A stretch of 64,000 bases of DNA, taken from positions 1,426,001 to 1,490,000 of the forward strand of contig NZ_JAVDWH010000001.1 of assembly GCF_031457275.1 (NCBI RefSeq). Reading direction: 5' to 3'. Positions 33,412 through 44,249 of this stretch are shown here, one piece after another. The DNA comes from Aeromicrobium panaciterrae. GTDB taxonomy: Bacteria; Actinomycetota; Actinomycetes; Propionibacteriales; Nocardioidaceae. A program made the position numbers and the translations under genes. The notes under the pieces were generated by a model. That model had not been told where the DNA came from. It did not search any database and was given only the letters and a program-made list of their open reading frames with translations. Position 1 is the first letter of the stretch. Every line of letters begins with the position of its first letter.

Positions 33412-34521
33412 ATGATCGAGGCCATGATCGAACGGCGCACGTTCCTCACCGGCATTGCAGCGGTTGGCGCCGCGTCCTTGATCGGCTGCAGCAGCGACGG
33501 CGAGCCGGCGACGCCGTCGAAGACGTCGCCAACTCCCTCCGCCACCACTGCGGAAGCATCCGTGAACCCCAAAGTGGCGTCCACGATCGCCACAGGACTC
33601 AACGTCCCGTGGGGCATCGCGTTCCTCGCCAGTGGTGCCGCGTACGTGTCGCAGCGCGACGCCGGATCCATCGTGCGGATCGATCCTGACGGCCAAGTAA
33701 CCGACCTCGGTCAGGTCCAGGGCGTCGACTCCGCCACCAGCGAGGGCGGCCTGATGGGCATCGCGCTGGATCCCGACGACGAGTCGGTTCTGTACGCGTA
33801 CATGAGCACCAGCTCCGACGATCGCCTCGTACGACTCAGCGTGAACGGCGACAAGATCAGCCGACCCGAACCGCTGTTCACTGGCGTGCGATCGGCAGCG
33901 AACCACCATGGCGGGCGACTTCTGTTCGACGACAGCGGTCATCTCTTCCTGGCGATCGGCGACGGCGCCGTGCCCGAGGACGCTCAGGACCGCAACGGCC
34001 CGAACGGCACCATCCTGCGGCTCGACAAAGAGGGGCGCGCGGCGAGAGGCAATCCGTTCGAAAACGAAGTTTGGTCCTACGGGCATCGCAACATTGAAGG
34101 CTTGGCGTTCGACGCCGACGGACGACTGTGGGCCTCGGAGTTTGGTCAGGACACTCGCGATGAGCTCAACCTGATCGTGAAGGGCAAGAACTACGGCTGG
34201 CCGCGCTTCGAGGGGAAGTCCGACGACCCGGACTTCGTCTCGCCGAAGGTCACCTGGAGCACCGAAGAGGCATCCCCGGCTGGGCTCGCGATCACCCGAT
34301 CCACCGCGTTCATGGCAGCGCTTCGTGGTGAGCGCCTCTGGATGATCCCGCTCGACGGCGAGTCAGCGGGCAAGCCGAAGGCATTGTTCACCGGCAAATA
34401 CGGGCGCATCCGCGATGTCGTGGTCGCTCCCGACGAGTCTCTGTGGGTGACCACGAGCAACACCGACAGTCGAGGTCAACCCGCGTCGGATGACGACCGG
34501 ATCCTCCGAATCACTCTCTGA
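33412..34521 (+). CDS. PQQ-type sugar dehydrogenase lipoprotein
   Basis: 369 residues from the ATG at 33412; an ATG at 33424 is equally possible. ERRTFLTG fits a twin-arginine signal, with lipobox SLIGC, so an exported lipoprotein. Beta-propeller of glucose/sorbosone dehydrogenases: LNVPWGIAFL, GGLMGIALDPD, ANHHGGRLLF, SYGHRNIEGLAFD, WASEFGQDTRDELNLI. Oxidises aldoses with PQQ in relatives, although the cofactor is not shown here. The folding in the cytoplasm implied by Tat export fits a cofactor-bearing enzyme. Confidence 0.88.
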   Translation: MIEAMIERRTFLTGIAAVGAASLIGCSSDGEPATPSKTSPTPSATTAEASVNPKVASTIATGLNVPWGIAFLASGAAYVSQRDAGSIVRIDPDGQVTDLGQVQGVDSATSEGGLMGIALDPDDESVLYAYMSTSSDDRLVRLSVNGDKISRPEPLFTGVRSAANHHGGRLLFDDSGHLFLAIGDGAVPEDAQDRNGPNGTILRLDKEGRAARGNPFENEVWSYGHRNIEGLAFDADGRLWASEFGQDTRDELNLIVKGKNYGWPRFEGKSDDPDFVSPKVTWSTEEASPAGLAITRSTAFMAALRGERLWMIPLDGESAGKPKALFTGKYGRIRDVVVAPDESLWVTTSNTDSRGQPASDDDRILRITL

Positions 34522-34602
34522 CCAGTTGTTACGGGGAAATCAACCAAAACTACCGATCAGTAAGGGTTTTGCCGTGCCGAACATGAGGTTAACCTCGGCT
34601 TT

Positions 34603-34773
34603 ATGGATGACTCATCGTTTGAAATCGACCCAGCACAGGTCCGCGAAGCGGCCAAGCGCTTTCCCGCGCACCGTCTGACGACGCTGAGCGGTCACCCCAA
34701 CAGCGACGTGAGCTACATCGCCACGGCAGCAGAGTTTGGCCGGCACGCCTGGGACGAGGGCGGGCACATCTGA
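34603..34773 (+). CDS. Small protein of 56 residues
   Basis: Starts MDDSSFEIDPAQVREAAKRF and ends WDEGGHI before TGA. Codons are GC-rich at the third position, as in genuine genes of this genome. No ribosome binding site of standard spacing (a GAGG is about 15 bases off). The product is helical, charged and unlike known families. It ends 20 bases before a strong bidirectional terminator and is convergent with the cold-shock gene. The 319-base gap (34522-34840) holds only this and the terminator. Confidence 0.55.
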   Translation: MDDSSFEIDPAQVREAAKRFPAHRLTTLSGHPNSDVSYIATAAEFGRHAWDEGGHI

Positions 34774-34794
34774 GCCAGCTTCCCCAGTAACGCG

Positions 34795-34824
34795 AAAACC
34801 CCCGGAGCACGCTCCGGGGGTTTT
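34795..34824. terminator. Bidirectional terminator
   Basis: AAAACCCCCGGAGC (34795-34808) pairs perfectly with GCTCCGGGGGTTTT (34811-34824), with only two bases in the centre. The A and T runs at the ends give a terminator on both strands: for the small gene on + and for the cold-shock gene on -. Confidence 0.9.
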
Positions 34825-34840
34825 CTACGTCTCGTGAGAT

Positions 34841-35044
34841 TCAGAGAGGACGGATGTTCGCTGCCTGCAGGCCCTTCTGGCCCTGCTCGACGTCGAATTC
34901 GACCTTCTGGTTCTCGTTCAGCGAGCGGTAGCCGCTCGACTGAATCGCGCTGAAGTGCGCGAATACGTCTTCGCTGCCGTCGTCGGGGGCAATGAATCCA
35001 AAGCCCTTGTCAGCGTTGAACCACTTCACGGTTCCTGTTGCCAT
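34841..35044 (-). CDS. Cold-shock protein (CspA family)
   Basis: 67 residues from the ATG at 35044 with AGGAG upstream. RNA-binding OB fold: [11 protein letters not shown] (RNP1) and DVFAHFSAI (RNP2), ending [16 protein letters not shown]. Single-stranded RNA/DNA chaperone. A 5' untranslated leader of up to 200 bases is present (35045-35256), as for many cold-shock mRNAs. Confidence 0.95.
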   Translation of the reverse strand: MATGTVKWFNADKGFGFIAPDDGSEDVFAHFSAIQSSGYRSLNENQKVEFDVEQGQKGLQAANIRPL

Positions 35045-35256
35045 GTCGTACTCCTCTTGGCGAGTTGCCACCCCCGACTTTCGCGAGCGGCTGTCGCGAC
35101 GTACATCCAACCTTGAGAAGAACTAGACACCCCGAAAGGAACTCATGCTTCATACGGCCAACGTCGTGCAACTGCTTCAACCCTAGGGCACCGCCCCGGG
35201 CCAAAAGCAAGTGTTTTCCGACATCTGGGAAAAGGTTTCATGTGTCCGTAACAGTG

Positions 35257-35721
35257 CTATCTCCGCGTACCGAAGACCTGCGAGACCCACCATCGGCCGT
35301 CTTTATCCTGGACCGCGCCCACGCCGATCTGCCGATATCCGGACTTCAGGATGTTCCGTCGGTGACCGGTCGAATTCATCCATGCAGAGACCACGGACTT
35401 GCCAGACGAGTAGCCGTACGCGATGTTCTCGCCGACCAGCTTGAGGTCGCAATCGTTGAGGATCTTGGTCATGCTCTGGTGCTTCATGGTCTGGTTTGCC
35501 GCCATCCATGCAGCCCAGGATTCGGCATAGCGTTCGACGCACTCTCGCGACCTCAGCTTCACGCGGTCGTGATTCACCCGGTGTCTGTTCGTGTACGTGA
35601 TCACTGCAGCCTCGTAGACGTCCGAAGCCGTCGGTTCGGTGGTCGCGGTGACCGGACTGGGCAGCGCGACGAGCAGCGACACGGCAAGTGCCGCGCTCGT
35701 CACGACCGTTTGGATCTTCAT
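35257..35721 (-). CDS. Secreted CAP (SCP/PR1) domain protein
   Basis: 154 residues with a signal peptide (KIQTVVTSAALAVSLLVALP ... VTAT). CAP domain features: YTNRHRVNHDRVKLRS, ECVERYAESWAAWMAANQ, the His of QTMKHQSM, the GENIAYG motif and the AWMNSTGHRRNIL motif, which holds the second conserved His. Small CAP proteins of this size occur widely in actinobacteria (YkwD type). Exported; the role is unknown. GGGAGGGAG precedes the ATG. Confidence 0.9.
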   Translation of the reverse strand: MKIQTVVTSAALAVSLLVALPSPVTATTEPTASDVYEAAVITYTNRHRVNHDRVKLRSRECVERYAESWAAWMAANQTMKHQSMTKILNDCDLKLVGENIAYGYSSGKSVVSAWMNSTGHRRNILKSGYRQIGVGAVQDKDGRWWVSQVFGTRR

Positions 35722-35775
35722 CAGGGCTCCCTCCCTTGATGCTCAAATTACGCATCTGCCGCAAAAGAAGTCCTG

Positions 35776-35828
35776 ACTAGTTGGAACTAGTTATTCACGC
35801 GTAAAGAACTAGTTCTTTATAACTAGTT
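35776..35828. promoter_or_regulatory. Cluster of four ACTAGT motifs
   Basis: ACTAGT occurs at 35776, 35786, 35808 and 35822, the third within the perfect 16-bp palindrome AAAGAACTAGTTCTTT (35803-35818). Spacings of 10 and 22 bases follow the helix turn. The cluster lies between the CAP gene and the M6 protease gene. The rest of the leader has GCACACC/GGTGTGC (35892-35911) and two GCCTAAGT repeats. Confidence 0.55.
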
Positions 35829-35966
35829 CTCGCCTAAGTCAAGACTGCCGAAGTTCCTGAAAATTGCCTAAGTTGAGCACGTTGTGCCGACGCACACCCC
35901 ACAAAGGTGTGCGCACTAACGGGCCGGACGACCGTCCGACCTGCGTCAAGTAACAAGGGGAAATCA

Positions 35967-38354
35967 GTGAAGCGTGTGACCTCAGGCCTTGTCGGCCTAG
36001 GACTCGCGGCCTCGCTTGGATTCGCTTATGCGTCTCCGAGCACTGCCCAGTCCTCACCTCCCGTCTCCGGCAGCGATCGTGCCGACAAGAAGGACGAGTT
36101 GCCCAACCCTCTAGAGGACAAGCGCCGCGCATTGCGTGAGACCGCCCTCTCCGGCGTACTCAATGGCGACCTCAAGCCAGTTGAGAAGGACGGCAGCACC
36201 GTCGTCAAGGTCGGCAAGGGCGTCAGCCCCGCCGAAGCCGCTCGCCGCGCCAACCAGAAGGCCTCGGCCTACAAGGGTTCGAAGTCAGGCAAGACGCGTG
36301 ACCAGTACGTCGAGCTGTCGCAGGAACGTGCCGACAAGGTCTTCGTGATCCTCGTCGAGTTCGGCAACCAGCGTCACCCCGACTTCCCGGATGCCGACAC
36401 TGACCCCGACACGCCTGGTCCGACCACCTTCGAAGGTCCGCTTCACAACAAGATCCCCGCGCCCGACCGCACCAAGGACAACACGACGGTTTGGCAGTCC
36501 GACTTCAACCAGCAGCACTTCCAGGACCTCTACTTCAAGAAGTCCGCTGGCGCCGAGTCGCTTTCGACGTACTACAAGGCGCAGTCGTCGGGTCGCTACT
36601 CCGTCGACGGCCAGGTCTCTGACTGGGTCAAGGTGCCCTACAACGAGGCCCGTTACGGCCGCGAAGACGCCACGACCTGGGACCTCATCCGGGACGCACT
36701 CACGTCATGGGTCGAGCAGCAGCACGCTGCTGGCAAGACCGACGCTGAGATCCAGACAGCGATGGCTGAGTACGACAAGTACGACCGCTACGACTTCGAC
36801 GGTGACGGCGACTTCAACGAGCCCGACGGCTACCTCGACCACTTCCAGATCGTCCACGCAGGTGGCGACGAGGCTGATGGTGACCCGCAGCAGGGTGAGG
36901 ACGCCATCTGGTCGCACCGTTGGTACGCCTTCCTGACCGATGCCGGCATCACCGGCCCGGCGCAGAACCGCCTCGGCGGCACTGAAGTCGGCAACACCGG
37001 CATCTGGGTCGGCGACTACACAGTCCAGCCCGAGAACGGTGGCCTGTCGGTCTTTGTCCACGAGTACGGTCACGATCTCGGCCTGCCCGACGCGTACGAC
37101 ACGTCAGGTGGCGGCGACAACTCCAACGAGTACTGGACGTTGATGGCGCAGAGCCGACTCAACGCCAAGGGTGAACCTCTCGGCACACGTCCCGGCGACA
37201 TCGGAGCGTGGGAGAAGCTGCAGCTCGGTTGGCTCGACTACGAGACGCTGAGCACGCATCAGAAGAAGACGATCGAAATGGGTCCGCAGGAGTACAACTC
37301 TGCCAAGGCTCAGGGTGCGGTCGTCGTACTGCCAAAGAAGGAAGTCACCACCGACAACGGTGCGCCGGCCTCCGGAAGCAAGCAGTTCTTCTCCGGCAGC
37401 GGTGACGATCTCGCCAATTCGCAGACAACTGACGTCGACCTCACCGGCAAGACGGGTGGAGTGCTGACCGCCAAGGTCCGCTATTCGATTGAAGAGGACT
37501 ACGACTTCGCGTACATCCAGGCCTCCACCGATGGCGGCGCCAACTGGACGTCGCTGGACGGCACGCTCAACGGCGATCCGATCGGTGTGGACACCTCAGG
37601 GCGTCCGGCCATCGACGGTGAGCAGGAGACGTGGGCTGACCTCAACGTGCCGCTCGGCGCGTACGACGGCCAGTCCATCAAGTTGCGCTTCTACTACAAG
37701 ACCGATGGTGGTCTGGCGCTTCCTGGCCTGTACGTCGATGACACCAAGGTCGCGGCTGGTGCCGAGACTCTGGTTGAGGACGGCGCTGAAGATGGCGGAG
37801 CTGCGTGGGATCTCGATGGGTTCTCCATCGTCGGTGCCACCACGACGTCTGAGTTCGACAACTACTACGTCATGGGCCACCGCTCATACGTCTCATATGA
37901 CCGCTACTTGAAGACTGGTCCCTACAACTTCGGCTTCGCCAACACGAAGCCGGACTGGGTCGAGCACTACAAGTACGGCCACGGTCTGTTGATCTCCTAC
38001 TGGGACACCTCAGAAGGCGACAACAACACCAACCAGCACGCGGGAACGGGCCGCAACTTGCCCATCGACGCAAACCCGACGCCGATCATCAACAAGGCGA
38101 CGGGCAAGCCGTGGCGCGCACGAATCCAGATGTACGACGCGCCGTTCTCACTGCACAAGGCTGACTCGATGACGCTGCACACCAACGGCATCGCGAGTTA
38201 CATCAGGGGTCAGGCTGCCAAGCCGCTGTTCGACGACACCAAGAAGTACTGGTTCGCCGAGCTCCCCAACCACGGCGTCAAGCTGCCCGCAGCAGGCGTC
38301 AAGGTTCGGGTCCTCTCCGAGGATGGCACCAGCCTGAAGGTCAGGTTCAACTGA
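35967..38354 (+). CDS. Secreted M6 (immune inhibitor A-type) metalloprotease
   Basis: 795 residues from the GTG at 35967 with AAGGGG upstream. Signal peptide (MKRVTSGLVGLGLAASLGFA...). A propeptide-like region of about 90 residues precedes the catalytic domain. The zinc motif HEYGHDLGLPD is at about residues 365-375; upstream is VFVILVEFGNQRHPDFP. The C-terminal part has a MAM-like beta domain (EDYDFAYIQASTDGGANW). Degrades extracellular proteins. Regulated possibly through the ACTAGT cluster. Confidence 0.93.
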   Translation: MKRVTSGLVGLGLAASLGFAYASPSTAQSSPPVSGSDRADKKDELPNPLEDKRRALRETALSGVLNGDLKPVEKDGSTVVKVGKGVSPAEAARRANQKASAYKGSKSGKTRDQYVELSQERADKVFVILVEFGNQRHPDFPDADTDPDTPGPTTFEGPLHNKIPAPDRTKDNTTVWQSDFNQQHFQDLYFKKSAGAESLSTYYKAQSSGRYSVDGQVSDWVKVPYNEARYGREDATTWDLIRDALTSWVEQQHAAGKTDAEIQTAMAEYDKYDRYDFDGDGDFNEPDGYLDHFQIVHAGGDEADGDPQQGEDAIWSHRWYAFLTDAGITGPAQNRLGGTEVGNTGIWVGDYTVQPENGGLSVFVHEYGHDLGLPDAYDTSGGGDNSNEYWTLMAQSRLNAKGEPLGTRPGDIGAWEKLQLGWLDYETLSTHQKKTIEMGPQEYNSAKAQGAVVVLPKKEVTTDNGAPASGSKQFFSGSGDDLANSQTTDVDLTGKTGGVLTAKVRYSIEEDYDFAYIQASTDGGANWTSLDGTLNGDPIGVDTSGRPAIDGEQETWADLNVPLGAYDGQSIKLRFYYKTDGGLALPGLYVDDTKVAAGAETLVEDGAEDGGAAWDLDGFSIVGATTTSEFDNYYVMGHRSYVSYDRYLKTGPYNFGFANTKPDWVEHYKYGHGLLISYWDTSEGDNNTNQHAGTGRNLPIDANPTPIINKATGKPWRARIQMYDAPFSLHKADSMTLHTNGIASYIRGQAAKPLFDDTKKYWFAELPNHGVKLPAAGVKVRVLSEDGTSLKVRFN

Positions 38355-38372
38355 CCTTCACCACGGTCGGGG

Positions 38373-38396
38373 GCCGCGCATCAGGGGGTGCGCGGC
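38373..38396 (+). terminator. Hairpin after M6 protease gene
   Basis: GCCGCGCA (38373-38380) pairs with TGCGCGGC (38389-38396), extendable by GGG/CCC on the outside, 19 bases after the stop. A short T pair follows only. Confidence 0.6.
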
Positions 38397-38439
38397 TCCC
38401 TTAGGTGGGTGTGGCCCGTTGAGGGGATCGGGGGGTTCC

Positions 38440-39657
38440 TCAACGGGCGGCACGCACGACGTAGATGACCGCTCCAATGCCGACCACGGTGCAGCCTGCA
38501 CCGATGGTCGGCATTGTGAGGTTAAAGGCCAGTACGACGCATCCCACGAAGCCGATCGCAGCGATTGCGCGGTGTGTCCAAGCCGATGGCAGCGTCCAGG
38601 CTGCAACATTGGCAATGGCGTAGTAAAGCAACACACAGAACGACGAGAACGCGATGCTCGTACCGAGGTCGCCGAGAAGCACCAGCGCGATGATCAAGGC
38701 TCCAGCGGTGAGCTCTGCAGCCCGCGGTACGCGCGATGTGCCGCTGAGCAGCGTGATCGCACGCGGCAAGTGCCCGTCGCGAGCCATCGCGAACATCGTC
38801 CTCGAGACGCCCAGCGCGAGCGACAGCAGCGCACCGCCGGCGGCGACAGCTGCCACCACCTGGATGACGGGTACGAAGCCGCTTCGCCCGGCAGCGTCGA
38901 GGGCGTCAACGAACGGCCGTGTCGAGTCAGCGAGTTCCTTGGCACCGAGCGCGTGGTTGAGAGAGAGGGCGACGACCGCGTACAACGCCACGACCAGTGC
39001 TAGCGACGTGGCGATGGCGCGGGGGATCGTACGAGTGGGGTTGCGAACTTCCTCACCGAGCGTTGCCAGCCGGGCGTAGCCCGCGAACGCGAAGAACAGG
39101 AGAGCTGCAGCCTGGAGTACGCCACCAGCGCTGGCGTCGCCTGCCGAAGTGTCGGGTGCACTCGGTCCGGCGAACATCGCCACCACCGCGAGCGCCACGA
39201 CAGCGACCACGACGCTCACGATCACCACGGCCACGACGGCTGACTTCTCGACGCCGACGAGATTGATGGCGATCACGGCGACGACGGTCGCGACGGCGAG
39301 CGTACGGGCATGCTCGGGCCAGACGTATGTGCCGACGGCAAAAGCCATGGCCGCGCAGGATGCGAGTTTGCCCGCCACGAACGCCCAGCCCGCGAGGTAG
39401 CCCCAGAACGGTCCCAGCCGCTCGCGTCCATAGACGTACGTGCCGCCGGCGACCGGATAGCGGCTCGCCAGCTGCGCGGACGAGAAGGCGTTGCACGCCG
39501 CGATGATCGCGGCCAGGCCGAGTGCGAGCAGGAGTCCATCTCCTGCCGCTTCGATCGCGGGAGGGAAGACGACGAACAACCCGGCGCCAATCATGGCGCT
39601 CATGCCGATCGCGACCGAACCAGTGAGTCCGATTCGACGATCGAGCGAGTCAGACAT
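38440..39657 (-). CDS. APC-family amino acid permease
   Basis: 405 residues, about 11 to 12 membrane helices. Opens with RRIGLTGSVAIGMSAMIGAG (the APC signature GxMIGAG/LF) and has GGTYVYGRERLGPFWGYLAG and FAGYARLATLGEEVRNPTRTIPRAI, a conserved APC loop. The substrate is unknown. The exonuclease III gene starts upstream on the same strand with a two-base gap to this one, so they may be co-transcribed. Confidence 0.88.
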   Translation of the reverse strand: MSDSLDRRIGLTGSVAIGMSAMIGAGLFVVFPPAIEAAGDGLLLALGLAAIIAACNAFSSAQLASRYPVAGGTYVYGRERLGPFWGYLAGWAFVAGKLASCAAMAFAVGTYVWPEHARTLAVATVVAVIAINLVGVEKSAVVAVVIVSVVVAVVALAVVAMFAGPSAPDTSAGDASAGGVLQAAALLFFAFAGYARLATLGEEVRNPTRTIPRAIATSLALVVALYAVVALSLNHALGAKELADSTRPFVDALDAAGRSGFVPVIQVVAAVAAGGALLSLALGVSRTMFAMARDGHLPRAITLLSGTSRVPRAAELTAGALIIALVLLGDLGTSIAFSSFCVLLYYAIANVAAWTLPSAWTHRAIAAIGFVGCVVLAFNLTMPTIGAGCTVVGIGAVIYVVRAAR

Positions 39658-39659
39658 GG

Positions 39660-40475
39660 TCAGAAGTCGTAGTCGATGACGAGGGGAGCGTGGTCAGACC
39701 AGCGTTCGGCCCAGCTGATCGCCCGGTCGACGGTCGCCGTACGCGCTGCGGCTGCGAGCTCAGGTGTCGCGATTTGGTAGTCGATGCGCCAACCTGTGTC
39801 GGTGTCGAACGCCTGGCCGCGCATGGACCACCACGTGTAGGGCCCGTCGACATCGCCAGCGAGGTGGCGGTGAACGTCGACCCAGCCGAGCTCGCCAAAG
39901 AACCGGTCGAAGTAGGCGCGCTCCTCAGGCAGGAAACCTGCCTTCTTGAGGTTGCCCTTCCAGTTGCGGATGTCGCGCTCGGTGTGGGCAACGTTGAGGT
40001 CGCCGGTCAGCAGGCCGTGGTTGCCAGACTCGCGGATCGCTTCGAGCCGTATGTGCATCTGGTCGAAGAAGCGAAGCTTCTCTTCCTGGCGCGGCGTCCC
40101 CGCCTCGCCTGAGTGCGCGTACGCGGAGATCGCAGTCAGCGTGGAGCCATCCGCAAGCGGGATATCGGACTCGATCCAGCGACCCGAGTCATCAAAGAGG
40201 TCGTCGCCGTTGCCAATTCGTACGGCGGTCGGTTCTGCACGGCTCAGCACGGCGACGCCGGCGCGTCCCTTGGCGGCCGCTTCGGTATGCACCACGTGGT
40301 AGCCGGCCTCTGCGGTGAGCTCGTGAACGATCTCGTCAGGCGCGCGTACTTCTTGCAGAGTCACGATGTCGGCGTCGCGCTCGACCAGCCATTCGGCCAT
40401 CCCGCTCGTCTGCCCGCGGTTCTTGTTGTAGGCGGCACGGATGCCGTTGACGTTGACGGTAGCGATTCGTAGCAC
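39660..40475 (-). CDS. xth: Exodeoxyribonuclease III
   Basis: 271 residues. AP endonuclease of the exonuclease-endonuclease-phosphatase fold: VNVNGIRAAYNK, Glu in TLQEVRAPDE, LTGDLNVAHTERDI (Asp-Asn pair), a TGWRIDYQIAT stretch and the final SDHAPLVIDYDF. Repairs abasic sites and 3'-blocked ends. Followed downstream by the permease gene. Confidence 0.92.
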   Translation of the reverse strand: MLRIATVNVNGIRAAYNKNRGQTSGMAEWLVERDADIVTLQEVRAPDEIVHELTAEAGYHVVHTEAAAKGRAGVAVLSRAEPTAVRIGNGDDLFDDSGRWIESDIPLADGSTLTAISAYAHSGEAGTPRQEEKLRFFDQMHIRLEAIRESGNHGLLTGDLNVAHTERDIRNWKGNLKKAGFLPEERAYFDRFFGELGWVDVHRHLAGDVDGPYTWWSMRGQAFDTDTGWRIDYQIATPELAAAARTATVDRAISWAERWSDHAPLVIDYDF

Positions 40476-40542
40476 GCCGCAACCCTATGCAGGGCCTCTG
40501 ACAGCAGTAACAGTGGCGGGTCGAGATCGTTGATCTGCGCAA

Positions 40543-41358
40543 ATGACCGAATCATCGACCGAACCCATTTCAGGCTGGCTCCCGTCCTACGACGTTGCCG
40601 TCGAGCTTGAGCGCGCCCTGACTGCGGACGAGTTGCGACTGGCGTATCAACCAGTCGTCAACGCCGAGACGGGCAATGTCAGCGGTATGGAGGCGCTGTG
40701 CCGCTGGACGTCCCCCAAGATCGGTGACGTACGAGCGGATGTGTTCATCGGTGCAGCTGAGCAGCACGGTCTGATCCGAGATCTCGGCGTATGGGTCCTT
40801 CACAAGGCCATGGTTGAGGCCGAGGCGATCCGCCGAACGGTCGGCCCGCTCAACCTTGCCGTCAACATCTCGCCTCACCAGTTGCGTGATGGCCGATTCG
40901 TTCTCGATGCTCTTGACTCGATGGCAGCGGCAGATCACGATCCCGAAAACCTGCTGCTCGAGATCACCGAGAGCTCAGCACTCAATGACGCTGTCGACCT
41001 CGCGCCCGACCTGGAGGCGCTGCGAAGCACAGGCGTGCGGGTTGCCCTCGATGACTTCGGTACGGGGAGCTCCAACCTGACGTTGCTCAAGCAGCTCGAA
41101 GTTGACGTACTCAAGCTCGATCGAAGCTTCGTCGCGGGACTGCCGGACAACGAGCTTGATCAAATGCTCTGCACCTGGCTGATCGACCTGGCGCATGCGC
41201 TCGAGCTGACGGTCGTCGGTGAAGGTGTTGAGACGGCAGCGCAGCGTGACGCATTGCGAGATCGTCAATGCGACGAGCTGCAGGGCTACCTGTTCAGCCC
41301 CGCTGTTTCAGCTGCGGAGTTCACGCCGGAGTTCGTACGGCGCATCAACGCTGGCTAG
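40543..41358 (+). CDS. EAL-domain cyclic-di-GMP phosphodiesterase
   Basis: 271 residues, essentially a lone EAL domain. The motif is GMEALCRW, with ENLLLEITESS, ALDDFGTGSSNLTLLKQL (the DDFGTG loop) and VVGEGVETAAQRD, so catalytic residues appear intact. It breaks down cyclic di-GMP. No sensor domain is attached. The gene ends in a CTAG overlap with the DUF1304 gene. Confidence 0.92.
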   Translation: MTESSTEPISGWLPSYDVAVELERALTADELRLAYQPVVNAETGNVSGMEALCRWTSPKIGDVRADVFIGAAEQHGLIRDLGVWVLHKAMVEAEAIRRTVGPLNLAVNISPHQLRDGRFVLDALDSMAAADHDPENLLLEITESSALNDAVDLAPDLEALRSTGVRVALDDFGTGSSNLTLLKQLEVDVLKLDRSFVAGLPDNELDQMLCTWLIDLAHALELTVVGEGVETAAQRDALRDRQCDELQGYLFSPAVSAAEFTPEFVRRINAG

Positions 41359-41747
41359 TTGGCCGCGACGAGTGCAGCAACGACTGCAACGAGCGCCGGT
41401 ACGCCCTGAATTGCTGCGGCGCGGGCGTACGACTTGCCGGTCGACAGCAGCACGAGTGACGCGGCGAGCATGCTGCCGCACGCGAACACGATGAGCGTCC
41501 AGCCGATTGAGTCGTGGCTGTCGGAGAACGCGATGATCTTGACGCCTGTTCCGGCACCGATCGCCAGGAACAGGTTGTAGAAGCCCTGGTTGTACGCCAG
41601 CGACGCCGTGGTGTCGGCATCTGTTTGCGATTCAAGCCCGAATGTCTTCCACGTCTTGGGCTTCTTCCAGTCAATCGACTCCAGCTTGAAAAACAACAAA
41701 TGCAGCAGGGCGGCGATGCTGGCGGCGACAAGCGCGATAGCGGTCAT
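41355..41747 (-). CDS. DUF1304 membrane protein
   Basis: 130 residues, four membrane helices. ALVAASIAALLHLLFFKLES at the start and AYNQGFYNLFLAIGAGTGVK are typical of the DUF1304 family. The function is unknown. Divergent from the PAS-GGDEF-EAL gene and convergent with the EAL gene. Confidence 0.88.
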   Translation of the reverse strand: MTAIALVAASIAALLHLLFFKLESIDWKKPKTWKTFGLESQTDADTTASLAYNQGFYNLFLAIGAGTGVKIIAFSDSHDSIGWTLIVFACGSMLAASLVLLSTGKSYARAAAIQGVPALVAVVAALVAAN

Positions 41748-41819
41748 GCGCCGAATCTAGCGGCTGATCAGGCATGGGTGGCCCCGAAAGGCGTTATGTT
41801 CGGCTCAAGGAGTGCACAC

Positions 41820-44245
<2,426 letters not shown>

Positions 44246-44249
<4 letters not shown>

